From Anaerolineae bacterium (GTDB lineage Bacteria; Pseudomonadota; Alphaproteobacteria; DSM-16000; Inquilinaceae): DNA of 38,758 nt. The notes beneath the pieces were generated by a model that saw only the letters and a program-made list of their open reading frames with translations, was not told where the DNA came from and ran no database searches. Location of the stretch: positions 1 through 38,758 of the forward strand of contig JANQQD010000047.1 of assembly GCA_028285185.1 (NCBI GenBank), written 5' to 3'. A program made the position numbers and the translations under genes. Positions 18,730-27,657 of this stretch are shown one piece after another. Numbering within the stretch: position 1 is the stretch's first letter; each line of letters opens with the position of its first letter.

Positions 18730-18933
18730 ATGGGTGATGTCATCAATCTTCGAAGGGCGCGCAAGGCGCGCAACCGTCGGGAGAAGCAGGCTCGCGCGAC
18801 AGAGAACCGCACGACATACGGAACCCCGAAGGCGCTGAAGACGCATCTGCTGGCGGAACACGAGCGCGAAGACCGCGTGCTGGACGGCCATCGACGACCC
18901 GACGATGGTAGTGGAGATGGCAATACCCAATAG
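18730..18933 (+). CDS. DUF4169 family protein
   Basis: A very basic small protein of 67 residues. The opening GDVINLRRARKARNRREK and the segment RATENRTTYGTPKALK match DUF4169, an alphaproteobacterial family without known function; the C-terminal LDGHRRP is also typical. A single charged helix is expected. ATG 18730 has GGGAGG eight bases upstream; the longer open frame from 18661 is not needed. It stands alone between the divergent AsmA gene and the methyltransferase, not beside fumC where I would expect it. Confidence 0.82.
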   Translation: MGDVINLRRARKARNRREKQARATENRTTYGTPKALKTHLLAEHEREDRVLDGHRRPDDGSGDGNTQ

Positions 18934-19083
18934 CCCTGCCCTGGAGAACGTTCGCACAAGCGCTGGCCACTCTATGGTAGATGCTAAAGCCATGGCAGCA
19001 TTGTGGTTCGCAATCCGTTTCCGGCCTGTGAACGGCACGACGCCGATCGGGGTCGGTTCCCGCCACCAGCATCGGAGACCGTG

Positions 19084-20013
19084 ATGGCTAGCGCCGCGAC
19101 GGCGATGGTCGTGTTCGACAGGGCCTTGGTCCGTCGGCGTCGGGACCGCGCCTGCGCATCCTGGGAGGCGCACGACTTCCTCTTCCGGCACGCCGCGGAC
19201 CTGCTTGTGGATCGGCTTGACGACGTGACCCGCAGCTTCGCCTGCGCCCTCGACCTGGGATGCCATGACGGCACGGTGGCGCGCCAGTTGGCCACCGCCA
19301 GGCAAATTGCGGAGGTCTACGCCTGCGATCTGTCGTCTGCCATGGCCCACCGGGCAGCCGGCACCGGCGTCGTGTCGGTCGCCGCCGACGAAGAAATGCT
19401 GCCGTTTGCAGCGGCCAGCTTCGATCTCATTACCAGCAACCTTTCGCTGCACTGGACCAACGACCTTCCGGGCGCCCTCTTGCAGGCGCGGCTCGCTCTC
19501 AAACCCGACGGCCTGTTCGTCGCGACCATGCTGGGCGGCGATACGCTGGTGGAGCTGAGGCGCGCCGTGATGGAGGCCGAATTGGCGGTCACCGGCGGCG
19601 CGAGCCCGAGACTTTCGCCACTGACCGACATTCGCGATGCCGGGGCCTTGTTGCAGCGTGCCGGATTCGCGCTGCCGGTCGTCGACGTCGAAACTGTGAC
19701 CGTCACCTATGGCTCGCTGTTCAAGCTGGTTGCCGATCTCCGCGGCATGGGCGAGACGAATGCCGTCGTGCAACGCAACCCCGCCACGCCGCCGCGGCAG
19801 CTCTGGCCGGAGGCTGCCGCGCGGTACCACACCCAGTTTGCGGAGCCAGACGGCCGGATACCCGCCACATTCCAGATCCTTACGCTAACCGGCTGGGCAC
19901 CCCATGTGAGCCAGCAGGCGGCACTCAGGCCCGGCAGCGCTTCCGCTCGCCTGGCCGGTGCCCTCGGCACGGTTGAGCATTCGGCAGGCGACAAGGCAGG
20001 ACGCCGACCATGA
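19084..20013 (+). CDS. SAM-dependent methyltransferase-fold protein, NDUFAF5-like
   Basis: A protein of 309 residues with a class I methyltransferase fold: ALDLGCHDGTVA (motif I), the acidic YACDLS, ADEEMLPFAAASFDLITSNL (motif IV) and then LHWTNDLPGAL. The opening MVVFDRALVRRRRDRA and the overall order match bacterial homologues of NDUFAF5, a mitochondrial complex I assembly factor that hydroxylates an arginine in a core subunit; BioC is a more distant relative. The role here is inferred to be complex I maturation. ATG 19084 has GGAG six bases before it. Its stop overlaps the next start as ATGA. Confidence 0.85.
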   Translation: MASAATAMVVFDRALVRRRRDRACASWEAHDFLFRHAADLLVDRLDDVTRSFACALDLGCHDGTVARQLATARQIAEVYACDLSSAMAHRAAGTGVVSVAADEEMLPFAAASFDLITSNLSLHWTNDLPGALLQARLALKPDGLFVATMLGGDTLVELRRAVMEAELAVTGGASPRLSPLTDIRDAGALLQRAGFALPVVDVETVTVTYGSLFKLVADLRGMGETNAVVQRNPATPPRQLWPEAAARYHTQFAEPDGRIPATFQILTLTGWAPHVSQQAALRPGSASARLAGALGTVEHSAGDKAGRRP

Positions 20014-21632
20014 CGACGCCAGAACGCGAGACGGAACTGGATCAACTGTTCGGCCGCCATGCCCCACCCGGCGAGCCGGGACTGGCCGCAGCCTTGATCG
20101 AAGGCGGCGAGGTCGCCTTTGCCCGGGCGTATGGCCGCGCAAGCCTGGAGCACGACATCCCGATCACCTTGGAGACTCGGTTTCCGATCGCCTCGATCAC
20201 CAAGACCTTCGTGGCAGCGGTCACCGTGCTGCTGGATCGCCGCAACCGCCTGTCGCTCGACGACCCGGTGCGGCGGTACGTGCCGGAACTGCCGGAAACG
20301 ATCGACGCGCCGCCGCACGTGACGCTGCGGCGCCTGTTGTCGATGACAAGCGGCCTCAGGGATTCCATGGAGATGCTGCGGCTGGCCGGCTATTGGTGGC
20401 GCGGCACGGCGACGGCGGCGGACATGACGCAGCTGCTGGCGCGCCAGCCGCATCTGAATTTCCGGCCAGGCGGCGAGTTCCTCTACACAAACGTGAACTT
20501 CACGCTGCTCGCCCAGATCCTGGAACGGGTTACCGGCACCCACTTCCCCACTCTGCTGCAGACGACCGTGCTCGCGCCCCTCGGCATGACCTCCACGGTC
20601 GATCGCGACGACCCGAGCACCGTCGTGCGCGATCTCGCATCCGGCTATATCCCCGTCGGCGACGGGGAATGGCGGCGGGGGGAATGGTCCTTCGGCCTGA
20701 GCGGCGCGGGCAGCCTGGTGAGCACCGTCCCGGATCTGATCCGCTGGCTCGGCATCCTGCGTGCAGGGCGGCTGGAAGATCACGACATTCTGTCGGAGAT
20801 GCGCTCACCGGTCGAACTGGAAGACGGCTCCGTCAGCCGCTACGGACTGGGGCTCCAACTGTGGTCTTATCGGGGGCTGTCGATAATCGGCCATGGCGGC
20901 AGCCTGCCGGGCTGCCGCAGCCTTCTTGCCTATGCCCCAGACCGGGACCTGGGTCTGGTCGTGCTGTCCAACCGCGACAACCTGGATCGCGAGGGCCTGT
21001 TGGCCGAGGTGATCGACCTGTGGTGCGGGCCTCAACTCGCCGCTGCGCCGCCAGTCGGCGCCGGAGAAGACGCCATCGCAGCCGGTCGGTATGTCGATCC
21101 CGATCTGGGCGAATCGTTCGAGATCAGGCCCGGAAGCAAGGGGCTTGAGATCGACCTGCTGGGCGCCGTCGCCGAATTGGCCTTGGAGGATGAAGGGGCC
21201 CTGGTTGACATCCTTGGCCTCACGCCGGTTCGGCTGACATCTGAGGGGCCGGATGGCGGCCCGGCCGTCTTGCGTCTGGCCTATGGTGGCCGTGTCGGGC
21301 GGTACAGTCCCGCCAGCGCGCCGGCCGGTACGGATGCCGCCCGTCTTGCCGGCTATCTCGGCCGCTACCGGAATTCGGAGCTTGAGTCGGTGCTGGAGGT
21401 CTCGCTGGCGGACGGGCAGCTGCGCGTCCGGTACGGTCCGCCGGGGCATTCTGCGGCACAGTTCCTGCTGACGCCTCTTGCCGATGACGTGTTCCTGCTG
21501 CGGTTCGACCGGCCAGGCTATGCGTTCGCGCATTGCCTGCGCTTCCGTCGCGGCAACGACCGACGGGTGCATGACGTGCTGATCAGCGGCTCCCGGCTGA
21601 AGAATGTGCGGTTTGAACGCGAGAACGGCTGA
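20010..21632 (+). CDS. Serine hydrolase, class C beta-lactamase fold
   Basis: A protein of 540 residues. The first 350 form a beta-lactamase/DD-peptidase domain with the SxxK motif SITK (nucleophile S62, K65), the second motif YTN (Y159) and a third HGG motif (H295). The C-terminal 180 residues form another, probably beta-barrel domain, as in D-aminopeptidases and other non-lactamase members. No signal peptide is seen, so it should be cytoplasmic, which argues against antibiotic resistance or wall synthesis. The ATGA overlap couples it to the NDUFAF5-like gene. It converges on mutT. Substrate unknown; a D-amino-acid peptide or ester is possible. Confidence 0.85.
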   Translation: MTTPERETELDQLFGRHAPPGEPGLAAALIEGGEVAFARAYGRASLEHDIPITLETRFPIASITKTFVAAVTVLLDRRNRLSLDDPVRRYVPELPETIDAPPHVTLRRLLSMTSGLRDSMEMLRLAGYWWRGTATAADMTQLLARQPHLNFRPGGEFLYTNVNFTLLAQILERVTGTHFPTLLQTTVLAPLGMTSTVDRDDPSTVVRDLASGYIPVGDGEWRRGEWSFGLSGAGSLVSTVPDLIRWLGILRAGRLEDHDILSEMRSPVELEDGSVSRYGLGLQLWSYRGLSIIGHGGSLPGCRSLLAYAPDRDLGLVVLSNRDNLDREGLLAEVIDLWCGPQLAAAPPVGAGEDAIAAGRYVDPDLGESFEIRPGSKGLEIDLLGAVAELALEDEGALVDILGLTPVRLTSEGPDGGPAVLRLAYGGRVGRYSPASAPAGTDAARLAGYLGRYRNSELESVLEVSLADGQLRVRYGPPGHSAAQFLLTPLADDVFLLRFDRPGYAFAHCLRFRRGNDRRVHDVLISGSRLKNVRFERENG

Positions 21633-21656
21633 CCGCCTCGGCGGATCGACAGTCGC

Positions 21657-22064
21657 TCACAGGAAGTCCCGCAACATGGCGACCAACGGCACATCGGCCG
21701 GCGGCATGGGGTAGTCCCGCAGCCTTTTCGGAGGCACCCAGGCCAGTTCCTGCCCCTCCAGCGGGCGCGCCACACCATGCCAGCGCCGGCACAGATAGAG
21801 CGGCATCAGCAGGTGGAAGTCGTCATAGCCATGGCTGGCGAAGGTGAACGGCGCCAGACAGCTGGCCTCTGTGTCGATGGCGAGTTCTTCCTTCAACTCG
21901 CGGATCAGGGCCTGCTCCGGCGTCTCGTCCGGGGCCACTTTGCCGCCCGGGAACTCCCACAGGCCCGCCATGGCCTTGCCCGGCGGCCGCTGTGCCAGCA
22001 GCACGCGACCGTCGGCATCCACCAGCGCAACGGCGGCCACCAGAACGATCGGCCGCCCGCTCAC
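21657..22064 (-). CDS. mutT: Nudix hydrolase, MutT type (8-oxo-dGTP diphosphatase)
   Basis: A protein of 135 residues expected to clear 8-oxo-dGTP from the nucleotide pool. It has LLAQRPPGKAMAGLWEFPGG ahead of a Nudix box GGKVAPDETPEQALIRELKE with the metal-binding RE..EE core intact. The glycine that normally closes the box is Ala (EELAID), a mild deviation. It ends with ELAWVPPKRLRDYPMPPAD, as in short MutT proteins. The start is a GTG overlapping the stop of the acetyltransferase gene as GTGA, and it is the last gene of the ppiC-argJ-GNAT-mutT operon. Confidence 0.9.
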   Translation of the reverse strand: MSGRPIVLVAAVALVDADGRVLLAQRPPGKAMAGLWEFPGGKVAPDETPEQALIRELKEELAIDTEASCLAPFTFASHGYDDFHLLMPLYLCRRWHGVARPLEGQELAWVPPKRLRDYPMPPADVPLVAMLRDFL

Positions 22065-22606
22065 GGCGTCCGCCGCGCCGCCTCGAAACGGCCGCGATCC
22101 AAAACCAGCACCGGAACGTCGAGCTGTCGCCCTTGCGGCTGAAAGGCTTTGCGACAGCGGCCCACCTCAACGAACCCGGCCCTACGCAACACCTGTAGCG
22201 ACCCATGATTGTCGGCGATGGACGAGGCGCTGATCCGATCCAGTTCCAGCGACCGGAACCCGACGCCCAGCACCGCCATCGCCGCCTCGCCACCGAAACC
22301 CTGGCCCCAATAGGGTTGGCCCAGCCAATAGCCGAACTCCGCCGACCGGCTGTCCCTCTCCAGCGTCAATCCGATATGGCCGATGGCGCGGTCATCGTCC
22401 CGCCGCACGATCACATACTGGTACTCCCGACCCTCTGCCCAGGTGCGATAGCATTGGTCGATCCACTTGACGGCATCGGCATGCGTGTAGGGGAACGGCA
22501 CCTGCGACAGCCACCGCACGACGTTCCAGTTGTCGATCAGCCGTGCAATCGGCTGTGCATCTTCCGGCATGTGCTGGCGAAGACGCAGCCGTGATGTCTC
22601 CAGCAT
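22061..22606 (-). CDS. GNAT family N-acetyltransferase (RimJ/RimL type)
   Basis: A protein of about 181 residues with the RimJ/RimL arrangement: LETSRLRLRQHMPEDAQPIA at the N terminus, AIGHIGLTLERDSRSAEFGY, then the acetyl-CoA loop YWGQGFGGEAA and the C-terminal LDRISASSIADNHGSLQVLR. It probably acetylates an N-terminal or small-molecule amine; the substrate cannot be told. I take ATG 22606 because homology starts there; an ATG at 22645 in frame is possible and neither has a good ribosome site. It is coupled to mutT by a GTGA overlap and follows argJ. Confidence 0.88.
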   Translation of the reverse strand: MLETSRLRLRQHMPEDAQPIARLIDNWNVVRWLSQVPFPYTHADAVKWIDQCYRTWAEGREYQYVIVRRDDDRAIGHIGLTLERDSRSAEFGYWLGQPYWGQGFGGEAAMAVLGVGFRSLELDRISASSIADNHGSLQVLRRAGFVEVGRCRKAFQPQGRQLDVPVLVLDRGRFEAARRTP

Positions 22607-22678
22607 CGACGGGGCGCACCGGTCACCGGCGGGGCGTGCGATCATCGCTGCGCGGCCCCGTCGGCGGGCCGGCTCCGT

Positions 22679-23908
22679 TCACGTTCGGTAGTCGGCATTG
22701 ATGTCTATGTATCCGTGCGTCAGATCGCAGGTCCACACCGTGGCCCGCCCCCGCCCGATGCCGAGATCGATCGCGATATCGATCTCGCGGCCGGCCATGT
22801 GCCGGGCGATCGGCGCTTCGTCGTATCCAGGCACGACGGCACCGTTCTGCGCCACCGTCACGCCGCCGATGGCAATGCTCAGCCGGTCGCGCTCCGCGCG
22901 CTGGCCGGACTTGCCGACAGCCATGACGATGCGCCCCCAATTGGCATCGCTGCCGGCGATCGCGGTCTTCACCAGCGGCGAATTGGCGACCGCCAGGCCG
23001 ATCTTCCGCGCCGACGGGTTGGAGCTTGCCCCGCTGACGGTGATGCTCACCAGCTTCTGCGCCCCCTCGCCGTCGCGCACGACCTGCAAGGCCAAGTCAC
23101 GGCAGACCTCCGTCAGCGCTCGGCGGAACGGGCCCAGCAGGCGGTCCGTCCAGATCTCCGGACGGGGGTGATCCACACGGCCGGTCGCGGCCAGCAGCAC
23201 CGTATCGCTGGTCGACGTGTCGCCGTCGACGGTGATGCAGTTGAAGCTGCGGCCCACCGCATGCGTCAGGAGAGGCTTCAAGAATTCCGCCGGCAGACAG
23301 GCATCGGTGAAGAGGAATACCAGCATGGTCGCCATGTCGGGGGCGATCATGCCGCTGCCTTTGGCGATCCCGGTGATGCGCACAGGATGCCCGCCGATCT
23401 GTGCCGTGCCGGTGGCCCCTTTCAAGAAGGTGTCGGTGGTGGCGATCGCTTCGGCCGCTGCCTCCCAGGTCTCAGGACGCAGCGCGTCGAACAGGCCGGG
23501 CAGATGGTTGACGATCAGGTGGGCCGGCAACGGTTCGCCGATCACGCCGGTTGAGGCGACAAACACGTCCTCAGCTGAGCAGCCGGCATGGGCGGCGGCG
23601 GCGTCCACGGTCGCCCGCACCGCAGTCTCTCCAGCAGCACCGGTGAAGGCATTCGCGTTCGCCGAATTGACGACCAGCGCGCGGATACGCCCGCCGTCGA
23701 GCGCCCGCCGGCACCAGTCCACCGGCGCAGACGGGCAGAGGGATCGCGTCAGCACCCCGGCAACCGTCGTGCCTTCGGGCATCACCGCCAGCATGACGTC
23801 CGGCCTGCCATGCTTGTCTATGCCGCAATGCGCAGCCGCCAGCCGTAACCCTTCAACGGCCGGCAGGTCGGGGAACCGATCGGGGGCCAGGGGTGATTTG
23901 GCGGGCAT
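22679..23908 (-). CDS. argJ: Bifunctional ornithine acetyltransferase / N-acetylglutamate synthase (ArgJ)
   Basis: An arginine-biosynthesis enzyme of 409 residues that moves the acetyl group from N-acetylornithine to glutamate. It is made as a proenzyme that cuts itself before the threonine in IAPDMATML; T194 is that residue, so alpha and beta chains of about 193 and 216 residues are expected. KGSGMIAPDMATML, TVDGDTSTSDTVLL, SDANWGRIVMAVGKSG and the C-terminal HGYIDINADYRT are all intact. Whether it also uses acetyl-CoA (bifunctional) cannot be read directly. It lies 11 bases after the parvulin gene. Confidence 0.96.
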   Translation of the reverse strand: MPAKSPLAPDRFPDLPAVEGLRLAAAHCGIDKHGRPDVMLAVMPEGTTVAGVLTRSLCPSAPVDWCRRALDGGRIRALVVNSANANAFTGAAGETAVRATVDAAAAHAGCSAEDVFVASTGVIGEPLPAHLIVNHLPGLFDALRPETWEAAAEAIATTDTFLKGATGTAQIGGHPVRITGIAKGSGMIAPDMATMLVFLFTDACLPAEFLKPLLTHAVGRSFNCITVDGDTSTSDTVLLAATGRVDHPRPEIWTDRLLGPFRRALTEVCRDLALQVVRDGEGAQKLVSITVSGASSNPSARKIGLAVANSPLVKTAIAGSDANWGRIVMAVGKSGQRAERDRLSIAIGGVTVAQNGAVVPGYDEAPIARHMAGREIDIAIDLGIGRGRATVWTCDLTHGYIDINADYRT

Positions 23909-23919
23909 CGCCGCTACCG

Positions 23920-24783
23920 CTACGGTATGATCGACGCGGGATCGATCGGCTCGCCGTCGGGGCCGAAGATCACGATCTCCGCCCCTTCCCTCAGCCCCTC
24001 GATGACTTCTTGGGTGATGTCGTCCCGCAGCCCGGCGGTCAGCTCCTCCTCGACCGCCTCAAACGGCGGCGGCTCCTCCGATCGCCGGTCTTCCACTAGA
24101 ATCACGTGCCAGCCGAACCGGGTTTCGACAGGCTCGGTGCCATACTCCCCCGGTTCCAGGGCGAACGCCGCTTCGGCAAACTCCGCCACCATGTCGCGCC
24201 GGGTGAACCACCCGAGATCACCGCCGTTCTGAGCGCTGGGCCCGACGGAGCGGTCCCGGGCCAGTTCGGCGAAGTCCGCACCGCCATCCAGTTCGTCGAT
24301 CACGGCCTCGGCATCCTCGACCGTCTCCAAGAGGATGTGGCGCGCCCGCACCTCGCCGCCTCCGGCGCTCTCGGCAACGAACGCCTCATAGGCCTCCGCC
24401 AACATCTCGTCGGTAATCCGTTCCGCGATCTGGGCTTCCAGCCAGACATCCCGCAGGATCGCCCGTTCGGCGCTGACCATACGCTCTTGAAACGCTTCGC
24501 TCTCGGTCAGTCCTTCCTCACGGGCTCGCTCGGCAATCACGCGGCCAATGGCCAGTTGGTCGGCGACGAACGGGATCAGGACATCAATCGGCACCTGCCG
24601 GAACTGCGGCGGCATGACGGCGATCATGTCCGACACCTCGGACATCCGGATCTCCTCCTCGCCGACAGTGGCGATCACGGGGTCCTCCTCTTCCGCGTCC
24701 TGGGACCAACCGGTCGCCGGCGTGAGCGCCATCAGGGCGACGACAGCGGCCGACGCGGAGAGAGTCCGTAATCCGGAAATCAT
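23920..24783 (-). CDS. Parvulin-type peptidyl-prolyl isomerase, periplasmic
   Basis: A protein of 287 residues with a signal peptide (charged MISGLRTLS, hydrophobic core, likely cleavage near residue 27 after TGWS), a SurA/PrsA-like N-terminal chaperone region, and a PpiC rotamase domain (about 140-240) with VRARHILLETVEDAEA, FAELARDRSVGPSAQNGGDL and RFGWHVILVEDRR. It should catalyse proline isomerisation during folding of exported proteins. It is strongly acidic at both ends. ATG 24783 has AAGGA about eight bases upstream. It is the first gene of the operon with argJ, GNAT and mutT. Confidence 0.93.
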   Translation of the reverse strand: MISGLRTLSASAAVVALMALTPATGWSQDAEEEDPVIATVGEEEIRMSEVSDMIAVMPPQFRQVPIDVLIPFVADQLAIGRVIAERAREEGLTESEAFQERMVSAERAILRDVWLEAQIAERITDEMLAEAYEAFVAESAGGGEVRARHILLETVEDAEAVIDELDGGADFAELARDRSVGPSAQNGGDLGWFTRRDMVAEFAEAAFALEPGEYGTEPVETRFGWHVILVEDRRSEEPPPFEAVEEELTAGLRDDITQEVIEGLREGAEIVIFGPDGEPIDPASIIP

Positions 24784-24995
24784 ATTGCAAGGTCCTTCGG
24801 TAGCTGGCCGGCGCCGAATGCCGGTGTTTCGACCCGGGGCCAGCTCCGCCGGTCAGTCCTTGCGAAGGCGAGCCCATGAGGCCTCCGGTAAAGCACACCC
24901 GATGCGCCCGCGGCAAGTACACGGCCCTGGATGCGTGCTGGTTCCGTCCCTTGTGTGCACCAAGGATGGTGTAGACTTGCACCTACGGCCATGCA

Positions 24996-26609
24996 GTGTT
25001 GCCGACGACCGATTCCGCGTTTAGGCATGTGGTCGGATCTCAGTCTAGGGGCGCTCGAATAACCGTGTTCGAGAGCGAGCGGCAGGCTTTTGACATGCTT
25101 CCGGTCGGCGCGGCGGTGATCGATCACCGTCTAGCCGTCGTGCTGGCCAACCGGCATCTGCATGCAATGACCGGGCTGGCGGCGTTGACCGGCCGGTCGC
25201 TGCGCGACGTCATCGACTGCGACCTGGATCCGTTTGCGGCCGCCTTGCAAGACGACAGCCAGGACGACACGGCCAGGTTCCTTGTGTGCGGCCTGCGTTG
25301 CGCCGAGGGCAGCTTGGCGCGGCCGGTGCAAGTGCATTGGGCGGCACGGTCGGCCGGCGATGCCCGCCATCGGGAACTGGTTCTGACGATTGCGCCAGCG
25401 GGCCCCGATTTGCCCGAAAGCGGCGACGAGGTGCAACGCCTGCGCTCGGAGGTCGATGCGCTCCGCCGCGCCAAGACGTCCTTGCGGCAGACCAAGGAGG
25501 AGGCTGACGAGGCCAATGCCGCGAAGACCCGCTTCCTGGCCGCGGCCAGCCACGACTTGCGCCAGCCCCTGCATGCGCTGTCCATCATCCAAGGGCTGCT
25601 GAGCCAGCGCGGCGACACGGCGGATCTCGACCTCTTGGACGACATGCGGTCGAACCTTGCCAGCATCTCGGAACTCCTGGACACCTTCCTCTACGTCAGC
25701 AAGCTGGAGACGGGGACCATACGGCCGACCCTGTCGGACATTCCGGTGGCGGACCTGTTGTCGCGCCTGGCCGCGGAACTTGCCCCCCTGGTGCGGGAGG
25801 CGGGCCTGCGGCTGACGGTGGTGCCGTCCAGCCTCGTGGTCCGCAGCGACCGGGTTCTCTTGGAACAGATCCTGCGCAACTTCCTGTGGAACGCTGTTCA
25901 CTACACCACGGAAGGCGGCATCGTGCTGGGATGCCGCCGCCGGTCGGGCGCCGTCGCGATCCAGGTGGTCGACAGCGGCATCGGCATCCCGCACGACCAG
26001 TTGGGCACGATCTTCCAGTCGTTCCGGCAAGTCGACCACCCCAACATGAACACCACGCGCGGGCTGGGGCTTGGGCTTGCGATCGTCGATCAGGTCGCGC
26101 GCATTCTGCGCCACCGCGTCACCGTCCGGTCGGAGGTAGACCGCGGTTCGGTATTCGGCATTGAGGTGCCGCTGGCCAGGGGCCGCGGTGAACCCCACCG
26201 TCCGAGCCGGCTGGTGGCCGACCTTCCGGGCCTGCTGATCGCCCTGATAGAGGACGATGAGCGGGTGTTGAAGGTCACCCGCCGGCTGTTGGTGGCGCTG
26301 GGGTGCCAGGTCGTCTCCGGCAACGATGCCGAGGCGGTGTTGCAGGAACTGGCGGAACACACCCGAGTTCCGGACCTGGCGCTGGTCGACTTCCGGCTGC
26401 ACCGTGAGCAGAATGGGCTGGTGGCGGTGGAGCAGTTGCGCGCAGCCCTGGACCGGCCCGTGCCCGTCATCATCATCACCGGCGACACCTCGCCGGAGAC
26501 CGTGCGCCGCATCGAAGAAAGCGGCCATGCACACCTGCACAAGCCGGTGGACCTGGCCCGCCTGCAGACGGTGATGCGCCAGCTGCTTCTCACCACCGCC
26601 TCAGCCTGA
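24996..26609 (+). CDS. Hybrid sensor histidine kinase/response regulator
   Basis: A soluble protein of up to 537 residues. A PAS domain (about 28-130, FDMLPVGAAVIDHRLAVVLA) is followed by a coiled coil (LRQTKEEADEANAAKTRF), HisKA with ASHDLRQPLHAL (H186), a HATPase domain with NFLWNAVHYT, DSGIGIP and GLGLGLAIVD, and a C-terminal receiver domain with IEDDERV, phosphoacceptor D465 in LVDFRL, T in ITGD and K in HKPVD. There is no membrane segment, so the signal is intracellular. The next step would need an Hpt protein. The start is unclear: GTG 24996 is longest, GTG 25065 lies nearer the PAS domain. It is divergent from ppiC. Confidence 0.9.
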   Translation: MLPTTDSAFRHVVGSQSRGARITVFESERQAFDMLPVGAAVIDHRLAVVLANRHLHAMTGLAALTGRSLRDVIDCDLDPFAAALQDDSQDDTARFLVCGLRCAEGSLARPVQVHWAARSAGDARHRELVLTIAPAGPDLPESGDEVQRLRSEVDALRRAKTSLRQTKEEADEANAAKTRFLAAASHDLRQPLHALSIIQGLLSQRGDTADLDLLDDMRSNLASISELLDTFLYVSKLETGTIRPTLSDIPVADLLSRLAAELAPLVREAGLRLTVVPSSLVVRSDRVLLEQILRNFLWNAVHYTTEGGIVLGCRRRSGAVAIQVVDSGIGIPHDQLGTIFQSFRQVDHPNMNTTRGLGLGLAIVDQVARILRHRVTVRSEVDRGSVFGIEVPLARGRGEPHRPSRLVADLPGLLIALIEDDERVLKVTRRLLVALGCQVVSGNDAEAVLQELAEHTRVPDLALVDFRLHREQNGLVAVEQLRAALDRPVPVIIITGDTSPETVRRIEESGHAHLHKPVDLARLQTVMRQLLLTTASA

Positions 26610-26688
26610 CCGTCGCCCCGCCTTTTGGCCTTCGGGCTGCCGGTTCCATACTGAAGGATGGCGCCACGCCTTCCCTGATGTGAACCGT

Positions 26689-26704
26689 CTTGAATCCTGT
26701 TCAG
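26689..26704. promoter_or_regulatory. Candidate LysR-type operator before the regulator gene
   Basis: CTTGAA-TCCTG-TTCAG lies 21 bases before the LysR start codon. It holds the inverted pair TGAA/TTCA with T-N11-A spacing, the signature of LysR boxes. A nearly identical element stands at 27658-27674, before the first oxygenase gene. The repeat in both places supports an autoregulated regulator binding both sites, and also supports ATG 26725 as the LysR start. No promoter hexamers are clear. Confidence 0.45.
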
Positions 26705-26724
26705 CCCGCGCGCACCCTCGGCGG

Positions 26725-27657
26725 ATGTCGGGACCGAAGCTGACGCTGCCGCCCTTTGCCGCCTTGCGTGCGTTCCACGCCGCGGCCACGCATGAGCGGT
26801 TTCGCGACGCCGCGGCAAGCCTGGGCCTGACAGAGTCTGCCATCAGCCACCAGATCCGACGGCTGGAGCAGGTCCTGCGCACGCCGCTGATGGACCGGTC
26901 GGGACGGCGCCCGGCGCTGACCGATGCGGGCCGCCGTTATCTTGCCGAGATCGAACCTGCGCTCCGCCGGATCCATGCGGCCACCGAGGCACTGATGCCC
27001 GCCAGCGGCCGCAGCACGGTACGATTGACGCTGCCGCCCTCGCTTGCCGCCACCTGGCTGATCCCGAGGCTCGGCCACTTCGAGCAAGAGCACCCGGAGA
27101 TCGACCTGCAACTGCTGCCAACGACGCGCGTGATCGATCTGCAGCGCGACCAAGTCGACCTCGCGATCCGCCACGGGCTTGGCGCGTGGCCGGATGTCGA
27201 TGCGGCGTTTCTGCTGGACGAGACAGCCATGCCCGTCTGCGCACCGGGCTATCTCGACCCGGTGCCGCAGACGCCGTCGCAACAGGTGCTGGCCCAGGTG
27301 CGCCTGATCGTCAACGCCACGATCCCGAACGAGTGGGAGGAATGGGCGCGCGCCCATGGCCTGCAGCCCCCGGCGCCGCAGGATCTGATCGCGCTCGACG
27401 CCATGGAGCAGGCGCTGCAGGTGGCGGAATCGGGCCATGGGCTGGCCATGGGCCGGCGGCCCGTCGTCGATACCTGGCTGGAGCGCGGCCGCCTGATCGC
27501 CCCGTTCGGCGAGGCCGGGCCGACCGGTGCCGCCTACTATCTCTGCCGCCCTGCCGGTGTGGCGCCGACCGCCGCCGGCCGGCGGTTGGAGCGCTGGCTG
27601 ACCGCGGCGGCCGGCGAATGGCACGACAACGCCGGGGCCGCCGCCACACGGCCGTGA
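26725..27657 (+). CDS. LysR family transcriptional regulator, GcvA-like
   Basis: A protein of 310 residues. The winged helix-turn-helix lies at about 5-65 (LPPFAALRAFHAAATHERFR, AAASLGLTESAISHQIRRLE), of the GcvA/AmpR subgroup by its LRAFHAAA opening and SAISHQIRRLE recognition helix. A type 2 periplasmic-binding-like effector domain follows (about 90-295). I start at ATG 26725; a GTG at 26680 would place the operator-like dyad inside the gene. It reads in the same direction as the oxygenase genes, whose first start is 123 bases downstream, with a matching dyad between them. The effector is unknown. Confidence 0.92.
   Translation: MSGPKLTLPPFAALRAFHAAATHERFRDAAASLGLTESAISHQIRRLEQVLRTPLMDRSGRRPALTDAGRRYLAEIEPALRRIHAATEALMPASGRSTVRLTLPPSLAATWLIPRLGHFEQEHPEIDLQLLPTTRVIDLQRDQVDLAIRHGLGAWPDVDAAFLLDETAMPVCAPGYLDPVPQTPSQQVLAQVRLIVNATIPNEWEEWARAHGLQPPAPQDLIALDAMEQALQVAESGHGLAMGRRPVVDTWLERGRLIAPFGEAGPTGAAYYLCRPAGVAPTAAGRRLERWLTAAAGEWHDNAGAAATRP

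Noticed and set aside
20010..21632. Reading the serine hydrolase as an antibiotic-resistance beta-lactamase
   Set aside because: SxxK, YxN and HGG are shared by many esterases and peptidases; there is no signal peptide and an extra C-terminal domain is present.
25131..26540. 469-codon minus-strand frame opposite the hybrid kinase
   Set aside because: Shadow of HisKA, HATPase and receiver domains on the plus strand.
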